From Bradyrhizobium sp. SSBR45G (lineage in GTDB: Bacteria; Pseudomonadota; Alphaproteobacteria; Rhizobiales; Xanthobacteraceae), in NCBI RefSeq assembly GCF_030159255.1, contig NZ_BSCT01000029.1:1-64000 (forward strand): DNA of 64,000 bases. Direction: 5' to 3'. Made by a program: the position numbers and the translations under genes. The notes under the pieces were generated by a model. It worked only from the letters and a program-made list of their open reading frames with translations. It was not told the origin of the DNA and did not search any database. Numbering within the stretch: the stretch's first letter is position 1; every line of letters starts with the position of its first letter. This document shows positions 44,161 through 52,345 of the stretch, in pieces.

Positions 44161-46224
44161 ATGAACTACGGCATCGCGTTCACGCCTCTGGTCCCGACGA
44201 TCGTGCTGTGGCTCGCGATCGGCGCGATCGTGGTCATCGCCGCCCTGCTCCTGATCGGCCGCTCGCGCTCGGCCTGGATCCGGGTCACGGCGCTGGCCCT
44301 GATCGCGCTCGCGCTCGCCAATCCGCAGTTCACCCGCGAGGACCGCGAGCCTCTGACGTCGGTGGCCGCCGTCGTCGTCGACAAGAGCCCGAGCCAGAAC
44401 TTCGGCGACCGGACCAGGCAGACGCAGGCGGCCCAGGATGCGCTGGTCGACGGCTTGAAGAAGATCAAGGGCCTCGAGGTCCGCGTCGTCGAGGCCGGCC
44501 AGGCCGATGGCGAGACCGACGGCACCCATCTGTTCGGCGCGCTGGCGTCGGCGCTGTCGGACGTGCCCGTCGACCGCGTCGCCGGCGCGTTCCTGATCAC
44601 CGATGGCCGGGTGCACGACATTCCCGGCAATGCGGCAGCGCTCGGTTTCCAGGCCCCGCTGCAGGCCTTGATCACCGGGCAGAAGGCCGAGCGCGACCGC
44701 CGCGTCGCGATCACCGCCGCGCCGCGCTTCGGCATCGTCGGCCAGCCGCAGACGATCAGCTTCCGGCTCGATGACCAGGGCGTCAGCGGGCTCAGCGCCA
44801 AGGTCGTGATCCGCCGCGACGGCGAGGTCATCAGCGAGCGCACCATGACCAGCGGCCAGGCCGCCAATGTCGACGTCGACGTCAAGCACGAAGGCCAGAA
44901 CATCGTCGAGATCGATGCCTCGCCGCTCGACAACGAGCTGACCCTCGTCAACAACCGCGCCGTGGTCTCGATCGATGGCGTCCGCGACAAGCTGCGCGTG
45001 CTCTTGGTGTCGGGCGAGCCGCATTCCGGCGAGCGCACCTGGCGCAACCTGCTGAAGTCGGACGCCAGCATCGATCTCGTCCACTTCACCATCCTGCGGC
45101 CGCCGGAGAAGCAGGACGGCACACCGATCAACGAATTGTCGCTGATCGCGTTTCCGACCCGCGAGCTGTTCCAGCAGAAGATCAACGAATTCCAGCTGAT
45201 CATCTTCGACCGCTACGCCCGCCAGGGCGTGCTGCCGATCGCCTATTTCGACAACATCGCGCGCTACGTCCGGAATGGCGGCGCGGTGCTGGTCTCGGCC
45301 GGGCCGGACTACGCTTCGAACACCAGCATCTGGCGCACGCCGCTCGACTCGGTGCTGCCGGCCGAGCCGGTCGGCGTCAGCGAGAAGCCGTTCTATGCGC
45401 ATCTGTCGGACGCCGGCAAACGCCATCCGGTCACGCGCGGGCTGGAAGGCTCGGGCACCGAGCCGCCGCGCTGGAGCCGCTTCTTCCGCACCGTCGAGAC
45501 GCGCAATGCGGTCAGCCCGCCGGTGATGACCGGCGCCGACGGCAAGCCGCTGCTGCTGCTGTCGCGCTTCGGCGCCGGCCGGGTCGCGCTGCTGCTGTCC
45601 GACCACATCTGGCTGTGGGCGCGCGGCTATGAAGGCGGCGGTCCGCATCTCGACCTGCTCCGCCGTATGTCGCACTGGCTGATGCAGCAGCCCGACCTCG
45701 ACGAAGAGGCGCTGCGGCTGCAGATGCAGGGCAAGGATCTCGCGGTCATCCGCCAGACCATGGGCGACACCGTCCCGCCGGTGACCGTGACGTCGCCGTC
45801 AGGCCAGACGCGCGAGCTCACGCTCGCCCAAGGCGATCCCGGCGAATGGCGCGCGACCTTGCCCGCCAACGAGCTCGGCCTGTGGCAGGCGACCGACGGC
45901 ACCTTGAAGGCGCTGATCAATGTGGGCCCGACCAACCCGAAGGAGTTCTCGGAGGTCACCTCGACCACCGAGACACTGAAGCCGCTGGCCCAGGCGACCG
46001 GCGGCGACGCCCGCCGCATCGCCGACGGCTCGAGCCTCGACATGCCGCGCATCGTCCCGGTGAAGTCGTCAACGCTGTTCAGCGGCGACGGCTGGATGGG
46101 CGTGCGGATGCGCGACGCCAGCGTGGTGAAGGGCGTCGGCGTGCTGCCGATGTTCGCCGGCGTCATCGGCCTGCTGCTGCTGCTCGGTGCGCTCGCGGCG
46201 ACCTGGGTGCGCGAGGGACGCTGA
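44161..46224 (+). CDS. Large membrane protein of the MoxR operon (GATase-like / VWA-like)
   Basis: A 687-residue protein with N-terminal helices (IVLWLAIGAIVVIAALLLI and VTALALIALALANP), a VWA-like strand VAAVVVDKSPSQNF, and a large periplasmic part with class-I glutamine-amidotransferase-like fold pieces (YVRNGGAVLVSAGPDYA). A final helix (MFAGVIGLLLLLGALAATW) ends near the C-terminus. Such proteins follow DUF4159 genes in many alphaproteobacteria. Unlike the other members, its start does not overlap; a palindromic repeat separates it from DUF4159. Confidence 0.85.
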   Translation: MNYGIAFTPLVPTIVLWLAIGAIVVIAALLLIGRSRSAWIRVTALALIALALANPQFTREDREPLTSVAAVVVDKSPSQNFGDRTRQTQAAQDALVDGLKKIKGLEVRVVEAGQADGETDGTHLFGALASALSDVPVDRVAGAFLITDGRVHDIPGNAAALGFQAPLQALITGQKAERDRRVAITAAPRFGIVGQPQTISFRLDDQGVSGLSAKVVIRRDGEVISERTMTSGQAANVDVDVKHEGQNIVEIDASPLDNELTLVNNRAVVSIDGVRDKLRVLLVSGEPHSGERTWRNLLKSDASIDLVHFTILRPPEKQDGTPINELSLIAFPTRELFQQKINEFQLIIFDRYARQGVLPIAYFDNIARYVRNGGAVLVSAGPDYASNTSIWRTPLDSVLPAEPVGVSEKPFYAHLSDAGKRHPVTRGLEGSGTEPPRWSRFFRTVETRNAVSPPVMTGADGKPLLLLSRFGAGRVALLLSDHIWLWARGYEGGGPHLDLLRRMSHWLMQQPDLDEEALRLQMQGKDLAVIRQTMGDTVPPVTVTSPSGQTRELTLAQGDPGEWRATLPANELGLWQATDGTLKALINVGPTNPKEFSEVTSTTETLKPLAQATGGDARRIADGSSLDMPRIVPVKSSTLFSGDGWMGVRMRDASVVKGVGVLPMFAGVIGLLLLLGALAATWVREGR

Positions 46225-46339
46225 CACAAGATGCCACGCCGGCGCCGATGCGCGCAGGGCGTGGCACGAAGGGCACAACGGCTCTGATTCCGTGCAGCAT
46301 CGCAGCGTGCTGATTGACAGCTCCGCACCACCCCGGCGA

Positions 46340-46354
46340 TGTTACATTGTAACA
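46340..46354. promoter_or_regulatory. Zur-box-like palindrome TGTTACA-T-TGTAACA
   Basis: Perfect 7-base arms around a single T, 57 bases upstream of the DUF2946 gene and ahead of the TonB receptor gene. The pattern fits the alphaproteobacterial Zur-type consensus TGTTAYA-N-TRTAACA. No other site of this form was noticed in the window. Confidence 0.7.
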
Positions 46355-46410
46355 AAGGCTGAGCCTCTCAGCCGAATGGGGTGGCCGATCGACATGAGCC
46401 AGAGCTGGCC

Positions 46411-46782
46411 ATGAGCTGGTTTCGCGCGAACATCAAGGATGGCTCGCGGCTGGCGCTGTTCGCGCTGCTGCTGCAGTTCGCGCTCGCCTTCGGTCACGTT
46501 CATTGGCTGGCCGGACAAGCTGCTGATGGCGGTCTTTTCACGACTGCACAGGCCCACACTGGCTCCCTTCCTGCAAGCCAGGATTCCGACCAGCAGCCCG
46601 CCGCGGATGGCTGCGCCATCTGTGCCGTCATGGCGATGGCGCAATCGATCCTGCTGTCGCCCGCGCCGGTTCTCACCGTTCCCGACGCGGTTGCATTTCG
46701 TCTACCCGATGCGATCGCCGCCACCGCCGCGGCTGTTGCTGTCAGCACGGCGTTCCAGCCGCGCGCCCCTCCCCTCGCCTGA
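46411..46782 (+). CDS. DUF2946 family protein
   Basis: A 123-residue protein with an N-terminal hydrophobic helix (LALFALLLQFALAFGHVHWL) and the DUF2946 core DGCAICAVMAMAQSILLS with its CxxC pair. DUF2946 proteins are often found beside TonB receptors for metals; function unknown. The His/Cys content (GHVHWL, CAIC) is consistent with metal contact. ATG 46411 is chosen over an upstream GTG at 46381. It lies between the Zur-box-like site and the receptor gene. Confidence 0.82.
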   Translation: MSWFRANIKDGSRLALFALLLQFALAFGHVHWLAGQAADGGLFTTAQAHTGSLPASQDSDQQPAADGCAICAVMAMAQSILLSPAPVLTVPDAVAFRLPDAIAATAAAVAVSTAFQPRAPPLA

Positions 46783-46926
46783 TCCGAGCCGCTCGAGATG
46801 CTGCGACCGCTGCGCCGACGCGCGCAGCGGCAGCGTTCAGGAATGGATCCGTCGCACGACGACGGCAGGCGCATCCCACCAGCGCCAAGGGACGTGGGAC
46901 GCCTGATCAGGATCAGGACTTCAATC

Positions 46927-49275
46927 ATGTTGCCGAGAGCTTTGATGTCGGGCTGCAGCGCCGCAGCCTTGTTGTGCGTTTTGGGCGCGCCCGCGCGCGC
47001 CGATGATCCGAAACCGGCGGCCGAGCTGCCCGAGGTCAATGTGACAGCGCCGAGCCCGATCCGGGCGCGCAAGCCGGTCGTACCGCGGCCCAATCCCGCC
47101 GCCCGCGTGGCACGAAGCGGTGCACGCGCGCCAGCGCCGGCTCCCGCGCGTGAGGCCCAAACGGCCCCGCCTCCGCCGCAGCAAGGCGTGCTGCCCGTCG
47201 TCACCGATCAGTTCGCCACCGTCACCGTGGTGCCGAACGAGGAGCTTCGCCGCTCCGGCGCCGCGACGCTCGGCGACCTGCTCAATTCGAAGCCCGGCAT
47301 CACCGGATCGAGCTTCGCGCCGGGCGCGTCGAGCCGGCCGATCATCCGCGGCCTCGACGTCAATCGCGTCGGCATCGTCGAGAACGGACTCGGCGGCGGC
47401 GGCGCCTCCGATCTCGGCGAGGATCATTTCGTGCCGATCGATCCGCTCACCAGCGACCAGATCGAGGTCGTCCGCGGCCCGGCGGCGCTGCGCTACGGCT
47501 CGACCTCGATCGGCGGCGTCGTCAGCGCCACCAACAACCGCATCCCGCAGGCGCTTCCGACCTGCTCGACCGCGCCGTTCCAGACCTATGGCCTGCCGGC
47601 GAGCACGCCTTCCGCCGGCGGCGCGCCTTGCGTCACCGCGGAGACGCGCACCTCGTTCAGCTCCGTCGATCGCGGCGTCGAAGGCGGCGTGCTGCTCGAT
47701 GCCGGCGGCGGCAATTTTGCTGTCCACGCCGATGCCTACGGCCGCAAGACCGGCGACTACTCCATTCCCGGCTATCCCTATCTGTTCGATCAGAGCCGCC
47801 CGGTGAACGGCCGGCAGCCGAACTCGGCCGTGCAGAATGACGGCGTCTCGCTCGGCGGCAGCTACTTCTTCTCGGGCGGCTTCATCGGCGCGGCGATCAC
47901 GCAGACGGACGCGCTCTACCACATTCCGGGCATTGACGGCGCCGACAGCCGGACCCGGATCGATGCACACCAGACCAAGATCACCGCCAAGGGCGAGTAC
48001 CGCCCGGACTCTGCGGCGATCGACGCGATCAGGTTCTGGGCCGGCGCGACCGACTATCGGCACAACGAGATCGGCCTCGCCGACGTCACCGACCCGACCA
48101 CGGACGGCGTGCGCCAGACCTTCACCAACCGCGAGCAGGAAGCGCGCGTCGAAATGCAGATGATGCCCGTCAATCTGCGCTTCGCCACGCTGACGACCGC
48201 CTATGGCGTGCAGGCCGGCCACCAGGAGCTCAATGCGCCGAGTCCCGACAATCCCGGCTCGGTGTTCAACGGCCTGTTCGGCCCCAACACCAACAACCGC
48301 GTTGCCGGCTACGTCTTCAACGAGCTCGCCTTCTCGCCCTCGACCAAGGCGCAGATCGCCGGCCGCATCGAGCATGTCGCGCTGAACGGCTCGACGCCGA
48401 ACTTCCCGGTCGACTATCTGCCGGACGGCACGCCGCAGACCAACATCGCCCGCAATCCGTCGTACACGCCGAAGAGCGCCAGCGTCGGCCTGTTGCAGAA
48501 CCTGCCCGGCGATCTCGTGGCGAGCGTGACCGCGCAATATGTCGAGCGCGCGCCCAAGGCAGCCGAGCTGTTCTCGCGCGGCGGCCATGATGCGACCGCG
48601 ACCTTCGACATCGGCAATCCGAACCTCGGACTCGAGACCGCCAAGACCGTCGAGGCCGGCCTGCGCAAGGCCACCGGCCCGTTCCGCTTCGAGGCCACCG
48701 CCTACTACACGCAGTTCAGCAACTTCATCTATCGGAGGCTGACCGGCGTGATGTGCGACGACGATTTCGCGTCCTGCGGCACCACGGGCACCGCGCTGAA
48801 CCAGGCGGTCTACTCGCAGCGCAACGCGCTGTTCCGCGGCTTCGAGTTCCAGAGCCAGTACGATGTCGCCCAGCTCGGCAGCGGCATCTGGGGCATCGAG
48901 AATCAGTTCGACGTGGTCCGCGCCACCTTCCCGGACGGCACCAACGTGCCGCGCATTCCGCCGATGCGCGTCGGCGGCGGCCTTTTCTGGCGTGACGCCA
49001 ACTGGCTGACCCGAATCAACCTGCTGCACGCCTTCGCGCAGAACGACGTGGCGCAGATCGCGGAGACGCCGACGCCAGGCTACAATCTGCTGAAGGCGGA
49101 GGTCAGCTACCGCACCAAGCTCAACCCGAACATGTTCGGCGCCCGCGAGATGCTGGTCGGCCTCGTCGGCAACAATCTGTTGAACGAGAAGATTCGCAAC
49201 TCCGTGTCCTACACCAAGGACGAGGTGCTGCTGCCCGGCATCGGCGTCCGGATCTTTGCGAACCTGAAGTTTTGA
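46927..49275 (+). CDS. TonB-dependent outer-membrane receptor, ZnuD-like
   Basis: A 782-residue TonB-dependent receptor. A signal peptide (ALMSGCSAAALLCVLGAPARA) precedes the TonB-box-like ELPEVNVTAP and a Pro/Ala/Arg-rich linker. The plug has ATLGDLLNSKPGITGSSFAP and RPIIRGLDVNRVGIVENG. The barrel includes YVERAPKAAELFSRGGHDAT followed by FDIGNPNLGLETAKTVEAGL, a pattern I associate with ZnuD zinc receptors, and ends in a C-terminal Phe. Together with the upstream Zur-box-like palindrome this predicts zinc uptake; copper is the main alternative because of DUF2946. Confidence 0.9.
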   Translation: MLPRALMSGCSAAALLCVLGAPARADDPKPAAELPEVNVTAPSPIRARKPVVPRPNPAARVARSGARAPAPAPAREAQTAPPPPQQGVLPVVTDQFATVTVVPNEELRRSGAATLGDLLNSKPGITGSSFAPGASSRPIIRGLDVNRVGIVENGLGGGGASDLGEDHFVPIDPLTSDQIEVVRGPAALRYGSTSIGGVVSATNNRIPQALPTCSTAPFQTYGLPASTPSAGGAPCVTAETRTSFSSVDRGVEGGVLLDAGGGNFAVHADAYGRKTGDYSIPGYPYLFDQSRPVNGRQPNSAVQNDGVSLGGSYFFSGGFIGAAITQTDALYHIPGIDGADSRTRIDAHQTKITAKGEYRPDSAAIDAIRFWAGATDYRHNEIGLADVTDPTTDGVRQTFTNREQEARVEMQMMPVNLRFATLTTAYGVQAGHQELNAPSPDNPGSVFNGLFGPNTNNRVAGYVFNELAFSPSTKAQIAGRIEHVALNGSTPNFPVDYLPDGTPQTNIARNPSYTPKSASVGLLQNLPGDLVASVTAQYVERAPKAAELFSRGGHDATATFDIGNPNLGLETAKTVEAGLRKATGPFRFEATAYYTQFSNFIYRRLTGVMCDDDFASCGTTGTALNQAVYSQRNALFRGFEFQSQYDVAQLGSGIWGIENQFDVVRATFPDGTNVPRIPPMRVGGGLFWRDANWLTRINLLHAFAQNDVAQIAETPTPGYNLLKAEVSYRTKLNPNMFGAREMLVGLVGNNLLNEKIRNSVSYTKDEVLLPGIGVRIFANLKF

Positions 49276-49286
49276 TCAACCGCGGC

Positions 49287-49310
49287 GGAGGGGGGGCAGC
49301 CTGCCCCCCC
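49287..49310. terminator. GC-rich hairpin after the TonB receptor gene
   Basis: GGGGGGCAG and CTGCCCCCC form a tight hairpin just past the receptor stop codon; there is no T run on either side. It is followed at once by a dispersed palindrome. Confidence 0.5.
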
Positions 49311-49311
49311 G

Positions 49312-49393
49312 CGTCATTGCGAGGAGCGGAGCGACGAAGCAATCCAGAATCGTGGGCGGGACTCTGGATTGCTTCGCTTCGCTCGCAATGACG
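49312..49393. repeat. Dispersed palindrome, CATTGCGAG-GAAGCAATCCAG family (copy 2)
   Basis: Arms CGTCATTGCGAGGAGCGGAG and CGCTTCGCTCGCAATGACG with inner GAAGCAATCCAG / CTGGATTGCTTC. Located between the TonB receptor and the GNAT gene, which converge on it. Confidence 0.9.
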
Positions 49394-49405
49394 GAGAGAC
49401 CGAGA

Positions 49406-49918
49406 TTATTTTGCGTAGTCCCAGTCCGGACGGATCGCCCCCTCGACGCCGTCGAACGCGCCCTCGACCAGTTCGTTCACCAGCAGCCGGTTGTAGTCGA
49501 CCGGGCCCGGCATCGTCGCCCGGCCCTTCGGCACGGCCTTGAAGCCGGCGCGCGTGTAATAGGCGGCATCGCCGACCAGCAGGATCAGGCGGTGGCCCTG
49601 GGTCCGCGCGTCAGTGATCGAACGCTCCATCAGCATGCGGCCGATGCCATGCTTGCGGAACGGTGGCTCGACGGTCAGCGGCCCCAGCATCAGCGCCTTG
49701 GTGTCGCCGACGCAGATCGGCAGCTGCCGAACCGAGCCGACCAGCAAGGTGCCGATATGGGCCGTGAACGACAGTTCGAGCAGATGGTCGACATGCTCGC
49801 GCAGCCGATAGGCGCTCAGCACGAAGCGGCCGGGGCCGAAGGTGCGCTCATGCAGCCGCTCGATCGCCTGCGCATCGCCCGGCTTCTCGGCTGATATCGT
49901 GATGGAGAGGTCACTCAT
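49406..49918 (-). CDS. GNAT-family N-acetyltransferase
   Basis: A 170-residue GNAT protein. The acetyl-CoA loop is RKHGIGRMLMERSI near residue 88, preceded by the MLGPLTVEPPF strand, and followed by ILLVGDAAYYTRAGFKAVP. The order of strands and this YYTRAGF segment resemble YhbS-like acetyltransferases. Substrate unknown. It converges with the TonB receptor gene and is 247 bases from eutB on the other strand. Confidence 0.9.
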   Translation of the reverse strand: MSDLSITISAEKPGDAQAIERLHERTFGPGRFVLSAYRLREHVDHLLELSFTAHIGTLLVGSVRQLPICVGDTKALMLGPLTVEPPFRKHGIGRMLMERSITDARTQGHRLILLVGDAAYYTRAGFKAVPKGRATMPGPVDYNRLLVNELVEGAFDGVEGAIRPDWDYAK

Positions 49919-50165
49919 GTGGGGTGGCGAGATAGCATCCCGACGCGGCGCGGTCCATGGCGGGACGTCGCCGGTTTTGCAGCATTTGCCCTGCTACAGG
50001 GGCATCTGCCGAATTTCTGAGCATTCGCACGACATGACCTAAGATTGTGCTGAGATGTCAAGTTTCACCTCGCGGCATCGCTTAACCTGCGCCCAGTCAT
50101 GAGCGTTGCGGCCGCCATCGCGGCCACAGGGACCGCTCTGACACAGCACGAGCGGCAGGTCGAAG

Positions 50166-51566
50166 ATGACGGGTGGTTTCCGGTCGCGCCATCGCGGCGA
50201 AACGCATGTATTCGATGATCTCAAGACGCTGCTGGCCTGCGCGTCGCCGCGCCGGTCCGGCGACGAGCTGGCGGGTGTCGCAGCCGACAGCGCGGCACGG
50301 CGGGTGGCGGCGCGGATGGCGCTGGCCGAGGTCCCGTTGCGGCGATTTCTCGATGAGCCATTGATTCCCTATGAGAGCGACGAGGTCACGCGCCTCATCC
50401 TCGACAGCCACAATGCCGCCGCATTCGCGCCGGTCGCCGCGCTGACGGTCGGCGAGCTGCGCGAATGGCTGATGTCCTGGGAGGCCGATGCCGAACGGCT
50501 GGCCGCGCTCGCGCCCGGCCTGACGCCGGAAATGGTCGCCGCGGTCTCGAAACTCTGCGGCAATGGCGACCTCATCGCCATCGCCGCGAAGTGCAAGGTG
50601 GTGACGCGCTTCCGCTCCACCATTGGCCTGCCCGGGCGATTATCCTCGCGGCTGCAGCCCAATGATCCAACCGACGATCCCATGGCGATCGCTGCCGGCA
50701 CGCTCGATGGCCTGCTGTTCGGGATGGGCGATGCCGTGATCGGCATCAACCCCGCGACCGACAATGTCGAGGCCTGCATCCGTCTGCTGACGATGCTGGA
50801 CGAGCTCCGGCTGAAATTCGAGGTGCCAACGCAGTCCTGCGTGCTCAGCCACGTCACGACCTCGATCCAGGCCATTGAACAAGGCGCGCCGCTCGACCTC
50901 GTGTTCCAGTCGATCGCCGGCACCGAGGCCGCCAATGCCGGCTTCGGCGTCACGCTCGCGCTGCTGGCCGAGGCGCAGGAGGCGGCGCTGTCGCTGAAGC
51001 GCGGCACGATCGGCAGCAACGTGATGTATTTCGAGACCGGCCAGGGCGCGGCGCTGTCGGCCGACGCCCATCACGGCCTCGACCAGCAGACGGTCGAGGC
51101 CCGCGCCTACGCGGTCGCACGCGCCTTCTCGCCGCTGCTGGTCAACACCGTCGTCGGCTTCATCGGCCCGGAATATCTCTACGACGCGAAGGAGATCATC
51201 CGCGCCGGGCTCGAGGATCATTTCTGCGCAAAACTGCTCGGCGTGCCCATGGGCTGCGACGTCTGCTACACCAACCACGCCGAGGCCGATCAGGACGACA
51301 TGGACGATCTGGCGCTGCTGCTGGCAGCCGCCAACGTCAACTTCCTGATCGCGGTGCCCGGCGCCGACGACATCATGCTCAACTATCAAAGCCTGTCGCA
51401 TCACGACGTGATGCGGCTGCGTCATCTGCTCGGCCGCCGCCCCGCGCCGGAGTTCGAGGCGTGGCTGGCGCGGATGGGCCTGCTCGACGACAGCGGCCGC
51501 GTGCCACCGCTGCCGGGCCACGCGCCGGCCGTGGCCCGGCTCATAGGCCAGGGAGCGCGGGCATGA
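50166..51566 (+). CDS. eutB: Ethanolamine ammonia-lyase large subunit
   Basis: Large subunit of the adenosylcobalamin-dependent enzyme converting ethanolamine to acetaldehyde and ammonia. The 466-residue protein follows EutB through FDDLKTLLACASPRRSGDELAG, RSTIGLPGRLSSRLQPND and YFETGQGAALSADAHHG; the GCDVCYTNHAEADQDD segment is also typical. Length is slightly above the usual 453. It starts a eutB-eutC-permease operon without microcompartment genes, so ethanolamine probably serves as nitrogen source. Confidence 0.97.
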   Translation: MTGGFRSRHRGETHVFDDLKTLLACASPRRSGDELAGVAADSAARRVAARMALAEVPLRRFLDEPLIPYESDEVTRLILDSHNAAAFAPVAALTVGELREWLMSWEADAERLAALAPGLTPEMVAAVSKLCGNGDLIAIAAKCKVVTRFRSTIGLPGRLSSRLQPNDPTDDPMAIAAGTLDGLLFGMGDAVIGINPATDNVEACIRLLTMLDELRLKFEVPTQSCVLSHVTTSIQAIEQGAPLDLVFQSIAGTEAANAGFGVTLALLAEAQEAALSLKRGTIGSNVMYFETGQGAALSADAHHGLDQQTVEARAYAVARAFSPLLVNTVVGFIGPEYLYDAKEIIRAGLEDHFCAKLLGVPMGCDVCYTNHAEADQDDMDDLALLLAAANVNFLIAVPGADDIMLNYQSLSHHDVMRLRHLLGRRPAPEFEAWLARMGLLDDSGRVPPLPGHAPAVARLIGQGARA

Positions 51567-52345
51567 GAGACGATGCGTTCGACATGCTGCGCCGGATGAC
51601 GCGCGCCCGCGTCGCGCTCGGCCGCTCCGGCGATGGACTGCCGACGCAGGCCAAGCTGGAATTTCAGATGGCGCATGCGCTCGCGCGCGATGCCGTGTGG
51701 GGCAAGGTCAATTTCGACGGCATTGCCGAGGCGCTCGCGCCACGCGAAGTGATCAAGGTCGCGAGCGCAGCGCCGGACCGCGCGAGCTATCTGCGCCGGC
51801 CCGACCTCGGACGCCGCCTTGCCGCCTGCGAAGCATCGACGCTGCCATCTGGTCCGTTCGACCTCGTCTTTATCATTGCCGACGGGTTGTCGGCCGATGC
51901 GGTCGAAAACCATGCCGCCGACGTCGTGATCGCGACCGAGGCGCGTCTTGCCGGGCTCACCATCGGTCCCGTCGTGCTGGCGTCGCAGGCGCGCGTGGCG
52001 CTGGGCGACGATGTCGGCACCGCGATGCGGGCCTGCCTCGTCGCCGTCCTCGTCGGCGAGCGCCCTGGACTTTCGGCGGCCGACTCGCTCGGCGTCTACC
52101 TGACACTCCATCCGGCACCGGGCCTACGCGACAGCGCGCGCAACTGCATCTCCAACATCCACGGCCACGGCCTGTCAGCCGACCGCGCCGCCGACAAGCT
52201 CGCCTGGCTGGTGCGCGAAGCACTGCGGATCGGCGTGACCGGCATCGGCCTCAAGGAGGCGGCGCCGAACGCCGCGATCGAGACGACAACGCCCACACCA
52301 CAGATCATCCATCACAACACGACAGGAGCGCATCGACATGAGTGA
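51563..52345 (+). CDS. eutC: Ethanolamine ammonia-lyase small subunit
   Basis: A 260-residue EutC protein; binds the adenosylcobalamin cofactor together with EutB. Recognisable pieces are RVALGRSGDGLPTQAKLEFQMAH near the N-terminus (DGLPT), VFIIADGLSADAVE, and the C-terminal RNCISNIHGHGLS. The start overlaps the eutB stop by four bases, and its end overlaps the permease gene by eight bases. The last 20 residues (Thr/His-rich) are not conserved. Confidence 0.96.
   Translation: MRDDAFDMLRRMTRARVALGRSGDGLPTQAKLEFQMAHALARDAVWGKVNFDGIAEALAPREVIKVASAAPDRASYLRRPDLGRRLAACEASTLPSGPFDLVFIIADGLSADAVENHAADVVIATEARLAGLTIGPVVLASQARVALGDDVGTAMRACLVAVLVGERPGLSAADSLGVYLTLHPAPGLRDSARNCISNIHGHGLSADRAADKLAWLVREALRIGVTGIGLKEAAPNAAIETTTPTPQIIHHNTTGAHRHE

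Noticed and set aside
46921-49029. A 702-codon minus-strand frame opposite the TonB receptor gene
   Set aside because: Shadow of the receptor gene; no signal peptide or family match.
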